From Actinomycetota bacterium (lineage in GTDB: Bacteria; Actinomycetota; Geothermincolia; Fen-727; Anoxymicrobiaceae), in the NCBI GenBank assembly GCA_003154635.1, contig PMDX01000129.1, positions 4,845 through 13,835 on the forward strand: DNA of 8,991 nucleotides, written 5' to 3'. The notes below the pieces were generated by a model. The model was given only the letters and a program-made list of their open reading frames with translations. It was not told the DNA's origin and made no database searches. Positions 1 to 6,292 of this stretch are shown here, piece by piece. The position numbers and the translations under genes are program-made. Positions within the stretch are counted from its first letter, which is position 1. Every line of letters begins with the position of its first letter.

Positions 1-655
1 GGAACTTCCAGCCGGGCGGGCACGGAGCAAGAATCTCGATGTACTTGGTGCCCTGTATCTCTTTTGCCTTGAGCATCTTCTGGTAGAAATCGAGTGGATA
101 CGCCAGAGAGACCGTCGCCACGTACGGAATGCGGTGAGCGATCATGATCTGGGCGATGTCCTTGCGATGCTGAGCCTTTCCGCCGGGAGTCGTCGTCGTC
201 CACGCGCCGAGCGGCGTCGCGCCCGAGCGCTGCGTCCCGGTGTTGGAGTACATCTCGTTGTTGTAACAGACGTAGATGAAGTCTGTCTCACGCTCGGCTG
301 CGCCGGAAAGAGACTGGATGCCGATGTCGTAAGTCCCACCGTCGCCGGCCCACACCAGCACCGTCGGCTCCTCTTCGAGCTCTCCCTTCTTGACCAGGGC
401 TTTGACGCCCGCGGAAACACCCGAGGCGGCGGCGCCGCCTGTAGCGAAAGCCGTGTTCATGAGGGGCAGGTCTATTGACGAGTGCGGGTATGACCCCTGG
501 AGCACCGAGGTGCACGATGCCACAACGACGAGCATTGTGTTCCTCCCCAGAGCCTTGAAGGCGATGCGGAGCGCGAGGCTCGACGGGCAGCCCTGGCACG
601 CCACGCTGCCCGCGAGGAAAAGTTCTTCTTCTGAAAGGTCGCTTAGCTTAACCAT
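1..655 (-). CDS. porB: Pyruvate:ferredoxin oxidoreductase, beta subunit (3' end outside window)
   Basis: This is the thiamine-diphosphate-binding subunit of pyruvate:ferredoxin oxidoreductase, which reversibly converts pyruvate plus CoA to acetyl-CoA, CO2 and reduced ferredoxin in the cytoplasm. The first 218 codons are present; the family is usually near 300 residues, so the C-terminus lies beyond base 1. Visible motifs are CQGCPSS (C20, C23), SCTS (C48) and APCPPGW (C212), the four expected ligands of the proximal [4Fe-4S] cluster. The C20-C23-C48 spacing equals that reported for the Desulfovibrio africanus enzyme. The TPP motif is GDGG at 104-107 followed by NNEMYSNTG at 132-140. The ATG at 655 follows AGAGGT (660-665) at a short 4-base spacing. 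It is the last visible gene of the por operon, 46 bases after porA. The identification is firm; pyruvate as substrate is inferred mainly from PorA. Confidence 0.95.
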   Translation of the reverse strand, partial: MVKLSDLSEEELFLAGSVACQGCPSSLALRIAFKALGRNTMLVVVASCTSVLQGSYPHSSIDLPLMNTAFATGGAAASGVSAGVKALVKKGELEEEPTVLVWAGDGGTYDIGIQSLSGAAERETDFIYVCYNNEMYSNTGTQRSGATPLGAWTTTTPGGKAQHRKDIAQIMIAHRIPYVATVSLAYPLDFYQKMLKAKEIQGTKYIEILAPCPPGWKF

Positions 656-701
656 CTTTACCTCTGATCGTCCCGGCCGCGCATTCCGCGCTTCCGCCGC
701 G

Positions 702-1916
702 CTATTGATCCAGCAGTTCCTCGAATTCGCACAGCAACTCGCGGGTTACCTCGTGCGCGTCCGTCACGTGCGCATCTCCCCACGTTATCTCGTCGAGCGC
801 GCCATCCCAGGCTTTCCGCACGTTTTCGGCGATAAGCTCGTACGTGACATCGCGACCGCCGATCCCTACTATCAGGTTTCGCACGGGTTCGGAACCATGG
901 CCGTACAGTGCGGCCTTGACCTCGGTGAAGAGCGCGCCCTCCATCCCGTACGAATAGTCGCGGTCTATCACCAGCAGGCCTTCTCGCCCGGCACAGCACT
1001 TGCGGATCTCGTCGATGGGGAACGGCCTGAAGAACCTCACCCTCAACAGCCCGGCCGCCTTGCCCTCTTTGCGGAGCGCGTCCACGGCCACCCTGCTCTC
1101 GGCTGCGAGGCTCCCCATCGCCACGATGAGGAACTCTGCGTCGTCGAGCATGTAGCCCTCGACCATCGCGCCGTGGTAGCGGCCGAACATGTCACGGAAC
1201 TCGTCCGCCGCCTTTTCGATAATGGCGCGGGCGCTTTCCTGCCCGAGCTGCATCGACTGCCTGGTCTCGCTGAAATCGACGGGGTAGACGACGGAGCCGT
1301 GCGTGACCGGCTTCCGCGGGTCGAGCTTCCACAGCGGTTTGTATGGTGGCAGGAAACGTGCGACCTCTTCCCTGGATGGGATGTCGGCGTCCATGTAAGT
1401 ATGAGACAGCACGAACGCGTCGAGGTTGAGCATCAACGGCAGTAGCACCGAATGGTCCTCGGTGATGCGGAAAGCCTGGATGACCGTATCCACTGTCTCC
1501 TGGTGGCTCGCGACGTACACTTGCAGCCACCCGGTGTCTCTCTGGCTGATGGAGTCCTGGTGGTCACACCAGATGTTCCAGCCGGGCCCGAGCGCGCGGT
1601 TCACGTTAGCCATCACGGCCGGCACGCGGATGCCGGCGGCGTAATGGAGCATCTCGTGCATGTAGGCGAGCCCGTGCGAGCTCGTCGCCGAGAAAGCCCT
1701 CACCCCGGTCAGCGATGCCGAGACCAGCGCGGCGCACGCGCTGTGCTCGGACTCGACGGGTATGTATTCCGCGTCCATCTTGCCTTCTGCTATCAGGTCC
1801 GCGATTTTTTCGATTATCTGTGTCTGGGGTGTGATCGGATATGCCGGTACGACCTCGACGGCTGCCGCGTTCGCGGCGAGCGCGACAAGGTGGTTGCCTG
1901 TCTCGAGCAGCCTCAC
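702..1916 (-). CDS. porA: Pyruvate:ferredoxin oxidoreductase, alpha subunit
   Basis: This 404-residue subunit carries the pyrimidine-binding domain and the following transketolase-C-like domain of 2-oxoacid:ferredoxin oxidoreductases. The motifs seen are AYPITPQT (25-32), ESEHSA (55-60), ATSSHGL (77-83) and NRALGPGWNIWCDHQDS (about 106-122) followed by RDTGW. The NRAL...CDHxDS type of segment is characteristic of pyruvate-type alpha subunits rather than 2-oxoisovalerate or 2-oxoglutarate enzymes. The C-terminal domain contains VAMGSLAAESRVAVDALR and VRFFRPFP (roughly 265-315). The GTG start at 1916 is chosen because AAGGAGG lies at 1924-1930 with a 7-base spacer, and because the start overlaps the porD stop as GTGA, a common sign of translational coupling. 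Length is normal for the family. Confidence 0.96.
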   Translation of the reverse strand: MRLLETGNHLVALAANAAAVEVVPAYPITPQTQIIEKIADLIAEGKMDAEYIPVESEHSACAALVSASLTGVRAFSATSSHGLAYMHEMLHYAAGIRVPAVMANVNRALGPGWNIWCDHQDSISQRDTGWLQVYVASHQETVDTVIQAFRITEDHSVLLPLMLNLDAFVLSHTYMDADIPSREEVARFLPPYKPLWKLDPRKPVTHGSVVYPVDFSETRQSMQLGQESARAIIEKAADEFRDMFGRYHGAMVEGYMLDDAEFLIVAMGSLAAESRVAVDALRKEGKAAGLLRVRFFRPFPIDEIRKCCAGREGLLVIDRDYSYGMEGALFTEVKAALYGHGSEPVRNLIVGIGGRDVTYELIAENVRKAWDGALDEITWGDAHVTDAHEVTRELLCEFEELLDQ

Positions 1917-2185
1917 CGCTTTTCCTCCTTGACCATCTCTATTGCTTTAGTGGGGCACTCGACGGCGCATATACCGCATCCCTTGCAATACTGGAAATCT
2001 ATTTCGAGCTCATCCTTGGTGATACAGGCCTCGGGGCAGAACACCCAGCATAGCAGGCACTTGTTGCACTTCTCATCGTCCTTGACCGGGCGGAACACGC
2101 GCCACTCGCCCGTGTCGCCCGAGCAGCCCTTGATCGGCCTCGAGAGGCTGGTGATATAGCCGACCGTCTCTTCCTTACGGCTCAA
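1913..2185 (-). CDS. porD: Pyruvate:ferredoxin oxidoreductase, delta subunit (2[4Fe-4S] ferredoxin-like)
   Basis: This 90-residue protein is the electron-transfer subunit that passes electrons from the catalytic core to soluble ferredoxin. It has two complete CxxCxxCxxxCP motifs, at C40/C43/C46/C50 and C67/C70/C73/C77, which should bind two [4Fe-4S] clusters. The N-terminal segment with KGCSGDTGEWRVFRP is typical of PorD. The best start is TTG at 2185; no alternative ATG, GTG or TTG lies between it and the first conserved residues. It overlaps the end of porG by 11 bases. The upstream GGGGGTGA can pair with anti-Shine-Dalgarno if one G-U wobble is allowed, but that sequence also forms the left arm of a G/C hairpin. 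The subunit is firm, the exact start less so. Confidence 0.93.
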   Translation of the reverse strand: MSRKEETVGYITSLSRPIKGCSGDTGEWRVFRPVKDDEKCNKCLLCWVFCPEACITKDELEIDFQYCKGCGICAVECPTKAIEMVKEEKR

Positions 2186-2813
2186 TGGGGGTCACCCCCG
2201 TCCTTGACGTGTTGAAATCTCCATCAGGTGGCACCTGTCCGGTGCCCCCGCCATCTCCTGCAATCTGCACCCCGTTCCAGCCCGCTTTGACGGCAGTGTC
2301 GTAAGCCTCGGAGTTCTTTCGCTTTGAAGCGATGGAGTGAATTATTTCCAGCACCGACTCGAGTGGCGCCGCCCCCGACTGGTTCGCTAGAGTCCCGAGC
2401 AGCGGGAGGTTGACCATTGGCATGCCGTCGAACTCGAGGCCGAGGTCGAGCGCGATGCCAGTGGCGTCGATGTAGTAGACATCCCTCGAGAACCTTTCCG
2501 CGAAGCGCTCGGCCAGCTCGCTGCCCGCGTTGACCAGCAGCCTGCCCTCGGGCGTGATGCCTTCGGAGAGCGCAAGGCCCGTAAGGTCGGGGCTCATTAC
2601 GACGAGAAGGTCGGGATGGTATACCTGGCTCCGAAGGTCGATAGGTTTGTCATCGATGCGGACGAACGCTTTCACCGGGGCGCCGCGCCTCTCCGCACCG
2701 AAGAATGGGAACGCCTGGACGTGCTTGTCGACGGAGTACCCGGCCTGGGCGACCCACGTACACAGAGTCACCGCGCCCTGTCCCCCCAGACCGTGAACCC
2801 TTATCTCGAACAA
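2175..2813 (-). CDS. porG: Pyruvate:ferredoxin oxidoreductase, gamma subunit
   Basis: This is the gamma subunit of the four-subunit 2-oxoacid:ferredoxin oxidoreductase. In related enzymes this domain binds CoA. It has the N-terminal glycine-rich motif GLGGQGAVT (8-16), GAERRGAPVKAFVRI (39-53) and NLPLLGTLA (135-143). I choose the TTG at 2813 because AAGGAAGG (2821-2828) lies 7 bases upstream and because homologs start just before the FEIRVHGLGGQG segment. A longer frame to 2882 would add an unusual Arg/Gly-rich leader and is less likely. The resulting protein is 212 residues, longer than the roughly 180-190 usual for the family. The excess is a C-terminal tail from about residue 184, rich in Gly, Pro and Thr, encoded by a palindromic repeat-like segment. 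It is the first gene of the por operon and overlaps porD. Confidence 0.94.
   Translation of the reverse strand: MFEIRVHGLGGQGAVTLCTWVAQAGYSVDKHVQAFPFFGAERRGAPVKAFVRIDDKPIDLRSQVYHPDLLVVMSPDLTGLALSEGITPEGRLLVNAGSELAERFAERFSRDVYYIDATGIALDLGLEFDGMPMVNLPLLGTLANQSGAAPLESVLEIIHSIASKRKNSEAYDTAVKAGWNGVQIAGDGGGTGQVPPDGDFNTSRTGVTPIEP
2187..2199 (-). promoter_or_regulatory. porD ribosome-binding site within a G/C hairpin
   Basis: Read on the minus strand the sequence is GGGGGTGACCCCC, placed just before the TTG start of porD. GGGGGTGA can act as a Shine-Dalgarno sequence (one G-U pair in place of A-U) with a 6-base spacer. The same bases can fold into five G-C pairs with a TGA loop, hiding the site. Ribosomes finishing porG, whose stop lies at 2175-2177, would open it, so porD translation may be coupled to porG. 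This is an inference from sequence alone. Confidence 0.4.
2187..2249. repeat. Palindromic, repeat-like segment inside the 3' end of porG
   Basis: This segment contains two inverted repeats separated by about 30 bases. One is GGGGG-TCA-CCCCC (2187-2199, plus strand) and the other GGCACC-TGTCC-GGTGCC (2230-2246). It encodes the extra C-terminal tail of PorG (from about residue 186) and carries the porD ribosome-binding region. The layout of a GGGGT...ACCCC arm, a TTGAC-GTGTTGAAAT core and a second hairpin resembles short palindromic REP-like elements scattered in many bacterial genomes. Only one copy is visible in this window, so membership of a repeat family is inference; the inverted repeats themselves are directly visible. 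Confidence 0.45.
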
Positions 2814-2820
2814 CTTCTTT

Positions 2821-2828
2821 CCTTCCTT
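2821..2828 (-). promoter_or_regulatory. Ribosome-binding site that sets the porG start
   Basis: AAGGAAGG on the minus strand lies 7 bases before the TTG at 2813. It supports this start over the in-frame TTG at 2882, whose extra residues do not look like the family. Confidence 0.6.
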
Positions 2829-2898
2829 TCCGCTTCCTGGACCTCGCCGCGGTGTCCCGCTTCGCGTCGTGGGCGGAATCAAAACACGCGCACAACAT

Positions 2899-2931
2899 AA
2901 AACCGCCGACTTGAGACCAACACACGGCGGT
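2899..2931 (-). terminator. Rho-independent-like terminator after ricT
   Basis: On the minus strand a 7-bp stem ACCGCCG/CGGCGGT (arms 2925-2931 and 2902-2908) encloses a 16-base loop and runs into TTTT (2902-2899). The loop can add a 3-bp TTG/CAA pairing. It lies about 70 bases past the ricT stop and about 90 bases before the porG start, so it most simply ends the tmk-holB-ricT transcript. The T tract is short, so efficiency is uncertain. If por transcription starts upstream of it, it would instead be a leader attenuator. Confidence 0.55.
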
Positions 2932-2937
2932 CATGGA

Positions 2938-2960
2938 GTATCTATATTATCACTAATACC
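2938..2960 (-). promoter_or_regulatory. AT-rich patch, possible por promoter
   Basis: The 186-base gap between ricT and porG (2814-2999) contains this AT-rich stretch, which stands out in GC-rich surroundings. On the minus strand it includes GATAAT (2951-2946), five of six matches to a sigma-70 -10 box, preceded by a TG-rich extended context. No convincing -35 box is found 16-18 bases upstream. A transcript from here would read through the hairpin at 2902-2931 before porG. This is only a candidate. Confidence 0.2.
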
Positions 2961-2999
2961 TGCGGCCCGCGATTGATAAACACCAATCTCAACCCTGCA

Positions 3000-3890
3000 C
3001 TATTCGGTGGTTTCCTTCTCGTGGGGCTCCCGCGGCTCACGATTATCTCGCGGACCCCTCTTGCGGGGCTTCTTCGGGCCCTGTTGCCGGTCTTTGGGCG
3101 CGTCGAGGTCGTCGAGCGATACCTCGATCCTCTTGCCTCCATCTATCTCGACCAACACGGCCCTCTTGGGCACCTGGTAGCCAACGACCTTGCCTGCCCC
3201 CTCCTCTGTCTGGACTTCGCTCCAGAGAGGCGGAGCTTTCTGGTTGAACTCCTCGTAAGCACCCACCTCGTACTTGAGGCAACACATCAGGCGCCCGCAT
3301 ATGCCACTGATCTTCGAAGGGTTGAGCGGGAGGTTCTGTTCCTTGGCCATCTTTATGGAAACCGGGTTGAAGTCCGAGAGGAACAGGCTGCAGCACAGGT
3401 CTCTCCCGCACGGCCCGAGCCCGCCGACCATCTTGGCCTCGTCGCGCACGCCGACCTGTTTGAGCTCTATGCGCGCCTTGAGCGTCGAAGCGAGGTCTTT
3501 TACGAGCTCGCGGAAGTCGACCCTTCCCTCCGCCGTGAAGTAGAAGACAATGCTCGAACCGTCGAAGACGTAATCGACGTCGACCAGCTTCATGGGAAGG
3601 CCATGCTCGCCGATGAGCCGCTTGGCGGTACGGAACGCCTGCTCTTTTTTCTCGAGGTTCTGGCGCTCCCTCTCGCGGTCCCTGGTGGTCGCCCTGCGCA
3701 TTACCTTCTTGAGGGGCTCTTCCAGCCCTTTTTCGTCGACCTCCCTGATGGGAACGACCACGCGCCCGAAACCGACGCCTTTCGCCGCCGGAACGACCAC
3801 CTCGTCGCCCGGAACGAGGGGCAGCCCCTCCGGGTCGTAGAGGTATACCTTTCCCCCCTGCCGGAAGGAGATGCCAACAGCCTTAGGCAT
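3000..3890 (-). CDS. ricT: PSP1-domain protein RicT/YaaT family
   Basis: This 296-residue protein is a PSP1-domain member of the YaaT/RicT family. In Bacillus subtilis, RicT forms a complex with RicA and RicF that carries iron-sulfur clusters and modulates RNase Y-dependent mRNA processing. The family signature is clear: GLGPCGRDLCCS (C161, C166, C167) and ISGICGRLMCCLKYE (C198, C203, C204), all six cysteines being present. Residues 65-90 are strongly charged and probably helical. The last ~35 residues form a Lys/Arg/Glu/Pro-rich, likely disordered tail. The ATG at 3890 follows AGGAGG (3897-3902) by 6 bases and overlaps the holB stop by 8 bases. The tmk-holB-ricT order matches the Bacillus tmk/yaaQ/yaaR/holB/yaaT neighbourhood without the yaaQ and yaaR genes. 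Family is sure; function in this organism is inferred. Confidence 0.93.
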   Translation of the reverse strand: MPKAVGISFRQGGKVYLYDPEGLPLVPGDEVVVPAAKGVGFGRVVVPIREVDEKGLEEPLKKVMRRATTRDRERERQNLEKKEQAFRTAKRLIGEHGLPMKLVDVDYVFDGSSIVFYFTAEGRVDFRELVKDLASTLKARIELKQVGVRDEAKMVGGLGPCGRDLCCSLFLSDFNPVSIKMAKEQNLPLNPSKISGICGRLMCCLKYEVGAYEEFNQKAPPLWSEVQTEEGAGKVVGYQVPKRAVLVEIDGGKRIEVSLDDLDAPKDRQQGPKKPRKRGPRDNREPREPHEKETTE

Positions 3891-5013
3891 AAAGTGCCTC
3901 CTGGAGGCCGAGCAGGGTGCTTTCTATGTTTAGCTGCGGCGTGACGTTCTGCTCCGCCGCCCTGATGCTCTCTTCGATCAATTCTATGCACCTCAGCAGT
4001 TTGTTGAGTGGCAACGCGCTCGCTTCCTCCGCGATCTCCGGTTCGAGGTCGCGGTTGACCAGTAGCGCCGTGTCGCCCCCTTCCTTGTATATCAGGATAT
4101 CACGATACCACCAGGACAGCGTCGAGAGCACTTCCTTCACTCCGCGCAGCTCCTCTTTCAACTGCTGCCGCTTGAGCTCCTCGTCGAACTCCTTTCCGAA
4201 ACGTCGGACCACTGCGTTATCGAGAGAGCCGTCGTCGAGGAGCTGTTTCTTCTCCTGGTAATCCGCCGCAAGCTCTTCGGCGGGCGCGCGAACCTCCCTG
4301 TGGAGCTCTCCGGCCATCTCCAGCACCCTGTTGAGGTCGGCGCGCCGCAGGGCCCTCGCGGTCTTGACCACGTTGTCTCTACGGGCAAGCCTCCACGGCT
4401 CGTCGCACCAGTCGAGTGCCCTTCCCAGGACGCCGCCCGTCAGCCGCGCTATAAGGTCCGCGCGAGCTTCTGTGACGCCCCTTGTCTCTACCAGGTACTC
4501 TTTCAGGTCTTCGATCGGGATATTGGTGAACCTTATCTCCTGGCAGCGCGAGCGTATCGTCGGGAGCACGGCTCCTGAATTGTCTGTGACGAGCACGAAG
4601 ACAACGTCTCCCGGCGGCTCCTCGAGTACCTTGAGCAGCGTCGAGGCGCCCTCCTCCCACATGCGCTCCGCGTTCTTGATGATATAAACTTTTCGGTCCG
4701 CTTCGACAGGCCGCCTGAAGGCGTCCATACGCAAGGCGCGGATCGCATCAACCGGGATATTCTTGCCTGCCGGCTTCATGACCGTTACGTCCGGATGCTT
4801 TCCCTCGAGGACCCTCCGGCAGATGTTACAGGTCCCACAGCCTCCCTGTGGACATAGCAGCGCCGCGGCGAACGCGCGTGCGACCATGAACTTTCCGACC
4901 GCTCGAGGACCGGTAAAGAGATAAGCGTGGTTTGTGTGGTTTTGTTCGACAGCCCGCTGAAGGCTTAGCTTGGCGGCCGCGTGGCCGACCACCGTATCCC
5001 AGAGCGTCGCCAA
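3883..5013 (-). CDS. holB: DNA polymerase III, delta' subunit
   Basis: This 376-residue protein is the delta' component of the clamp loader that places the beta sliding clamp on DNA. It has an N-terminal AAA+ fold: GPRAVGKF at 35-42 in the Walker A position, a four-cysteine zinc module (C54, C59, C62, C65), LLKVLEEPP at 126-134 and the sensor/SRC motif IRSRC (153-157). The Walker A Ser/Thr is replaced by Phe (GKF), so nucleotide binding is probably lost, as is usual for delta' subunits. The zinc module and SRC motif also suit DnaX, but the short length and degenerate P-loop favour delta'. The C-terminal part contains a long charged helical stretch (about 235-300). The TTG start at 5013 is supported by GGAGG (5019-5023) 5 bases upstream. 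It begins 13 bases after tmk ends and overlaps ricT. Confidence 0.94.
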   Translation of the reverse strand: MATLWDTVVGHAAAKLSLQRAVEQNHTNHAYLFTGPRAVGKFMVARAFAAALLCPQGGCGTCNICRRVLEGKHPDVTVMKPAGKNIPVDAIRALRMDAFRRPVEADRKVYIIKNAERMWEEGASTLLKVLEEPPGDVVFVLVTDNSGAVLPTIRSRCQEIRFTNIPIEDLKEYLVETRGVTEARADLIARLTGGVLGRALDWCDEPWRLARRDNVVKTARALRRADLNRVLEMAGELHREVRAPAEELAADYQEKKQLLDDGSLDNAVVRRFGKEFDEELKRQQLKEELRGVKEVLSTLSWWYRDILIYKEGGDTALLVNRDLEPEIAEEASALPLNKLLRCIELIEESIRAAEQNVTPQLNIESTLLGLQEALYA

Positions 5014-5026
5014 AAGTGCCTCCGGA

Positions 5027-5683
5027 TCAAATGATCTTGCTTACCTCATGGAAGACGCGCTGATGGACCATCTCCGGGGTTCCCGTGGCGTCGACGGTGA
5101 TATATCTGTACGAGTAGATCCGCTGGAGCATGCTGTACGCGTAGCGGACGTTCTCGTGGAACTCCCGCTTCTCGCGTTCTATCCTGTCGAGCTCGCGCCC
5201 GGCGACCCTGGCCAGGCCGTCCTCTACGGACATGTCCAGGAAGACCGTGAGGTTCGGTTCCAGGCCCCCGGTCGCCCAGTCGTTCAGGTTCTTGACCGGC
5301 TCCAACCCGCAGCCGCGCCCGACTCCCTGGTATGCCAGCGAGCTGTCGACGAACCTGTCACTGATGACTATCTTTCCCTTCCGAAGGGCGGGTTTGATCA
5401 CATCCTTCACCTGCTGAGCGCGGTCTGCCGCGAACAGCAGCGCCTCGGTTACAGGTGCTACGGACGCCCCCGGCTCGAGCAGGAGCTCCCGTATCCTGGA
5501 GCCGATGGGAGTCCCACCGGGTTCGCGAACCAGGATGGCGTCTTTCCCTTCTGTATCCAGCCGACTCTTGAGCATAGCCGCCTGCGTGCTCTTGCCCGCT
5601 CCGTCGCAGCCCTCGAACGTAATGAAAGTGCCGAGGAGCACAGAGGGATCGGCCGCCGGCTGTGATGTGGTCCGTTTCGCCAC
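5027..5683 (-). CDS. tmk: Thymidylate kinase
   Basis: This 218-residue enzyme phosphorylates dTMP to dTDP with ATP, an essential step of dTTP synthesis. It shows the P-loop FEGCDGAGKST (23-33), the dTMP-binding REPGGTPIG motif, SDRFVDSSLAYQG (DRY/H-type motif), and a LID segment GRELDRIEREKREF rich in arginine, as in the bacterial E. coli-like class. I choose the GTG at 5683 because GGAGGTC (5689-5695) lies 5 bases upstream. Upstream in-frame ATG (5731) and TTG (5740) codons lack such a site and would add residues absent from the family. Length is then normal. It is the first gene of the tmk-holB-ricT group, 60 bases after the fumarase beta gene. Confidence 0.96.
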   Translation of the reverse strand: MAKRTTSQPAADPSVLLGTFITFEGCDGAGKSTQAAMLKSRLDTEGKDAILVREPGGTPIGSRIRELLLEPGASVAPVTEALLFAADRAQQVKDVIKPALRKGKIVISDRFVDSSLAYQGVGRGCGLEPVKNLNDWATGGLEPNLTVFLDMSVEDGLARVAGRELDRIEREKREFHENVRYAYSMLQRIYSYRYITVDATGTPEMVHQRVFHEVSKII

Positions 5684-5688
5684 GTTCT

Positions 5689-5695
5689 GACCTCC
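5689..5695 (-). promoter_or_regulatory. Ribosome-binding site that sets the tmk start
   Basis: GGAGGTC on the minus strand lies 5 bases before the GTG at 5683. It makes this start clearly preferable to the longer in-frame ATG at 5731 and TTG at 5740. Confidence 0.75.
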
Positions 5696-5724
5696 GGGAG
5701 AATGGGTGGATCTAAGTTCATAAC

Positions 5725-5760
5725 TGAGCATAGTATACAAGCTCTAATCGCGTCTATAAC
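5725..5760 (-). promoter_or_regulatory. Possible promoter for tmk-holB-ricT
   Basis: The spacer between fumarase beta and tmk is AT-richer than its surroundings. On the minus strand it holds TATACT (5737-5732), five of six matches to a sigma-70 -10 box. The -35 region about 16-17 bases upstream (around TTATAG) is poor. Transcription from here would give a leader of roughly 40 bases to the GTG of tmk. The upstream part overlaps the end of the fumarase beta gene. Confidence 0.27.
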
Positions 5761-6292
5761 GCGCATGCCTCGAAGCAAGGAAATCCGTGCCCGAAGAATC
5801 GATGGCGACGAGCACCGGGAACCGGACGATCGTGACCCGGCGGACCGCTTCCGGCCCGAGGTCGTCCCACGCGACCGGTTCCATCGCTACGACCATTCCG
5901 CCGTACAACGCGGCGATACCTCCGATTGCAGCGAAATAAACAGCTCCGTTGGACTCGTGCACCGCCGTGGATTCAGCGGACCTGGGCCCCTTGCCGATTG
6001 TCGCCACCACACCCTGGTCGAACAGCATCTCGAGAAAGTGGTCCATGCGCGCGGCTGTCGTGGGCCCGATGGCTCCGGTCGGCCTGCCGGCGGCCGGCGG
6101 CGTAGGCCCTGCATGGAATACGACCTGTCCCGACAGCTCGAAAGGCGGCCGCCCACCCTCAGCCAGAAGGCTGTCGAGACGTCCGAGCGCGGCGTCCCTC
6201 ATCGTGAGGACCTGCCCGGTAAGCACTACGTCATCGCCGGCCTCGAGAGAGCGAAGCTCCCCGATGTCAGGGGGAATCTGAAGTTCCTTCAC
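5744..6292 (-). CDS. Class I fumarate hydratase, beta subunit (C-terminal domain protein)
   Basis: This 182-residue protein is the beta (TtdB/FumA C-terminal-like) subunit of two-subunit iron-sulfur hydro-lyases, which interconvert fumarate and malate. Motifs include RSLEAGD (14-20), TMRDAA (30-35), HAGPTPP (60-66), GAIGPTTAARMD (73-84), IGKGP (99-103), GAVYFAAIGGIAAL and WDDLGPEAVRR. I choose the GTG at 6292: GGGAGGTGA (6298-6306) sits 5 bases upstream and the resulting KELQIPPD start fits the family. An upstream GTG at 6301 overlaps that site. The gene overlaps the end of the MFS gene by 26 bases, so the two are probably translationally coupled. Its partner alpha subunit is encoded 1.6 kb upstream, on the other side of the MFS gene. 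L-tartrate dehydratase is a related alternative, but adjacency to mdh favours fumarase. Confidence 0.92.
   Translation of the reverse strand: MKELQIPPDIGELRSLEAGDDVVLTGQVLTMRDAALGRLDSLLAEGGRPPFELSGQVVFHAGPTPPAAGRPTGAIGPTTAARMDHFLEMLFDQGVVATIGKGPRSAESTAVHESNGAVYFAAIGGIAALYGGMVVAMEPVAWDDLGPEAVRRVTIVRFPVLVAIDSSGTDFLASRHARYRRD

Noticed and set aside
677..702. Three CCGCGC hexamers in the porA-porB gap
   Set aside because: The spacing is irregular (9 and 11 bases) and such short GC words are common in this composition; no clear function.
390..1445. A long plus-strand open frame opposite porA and porB
   Set aside because: It is antisense to clearly identified por genes, has no recognisable domain, and its composition follows the high-GC codon pattern of the opposite strand.
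2973..3944. A 323-codon plus-strand open frame opposite ricT
   Set aside because: It is the mirror of a gene with unmistakable RicT cysteine motifs; the translation shows no family features.
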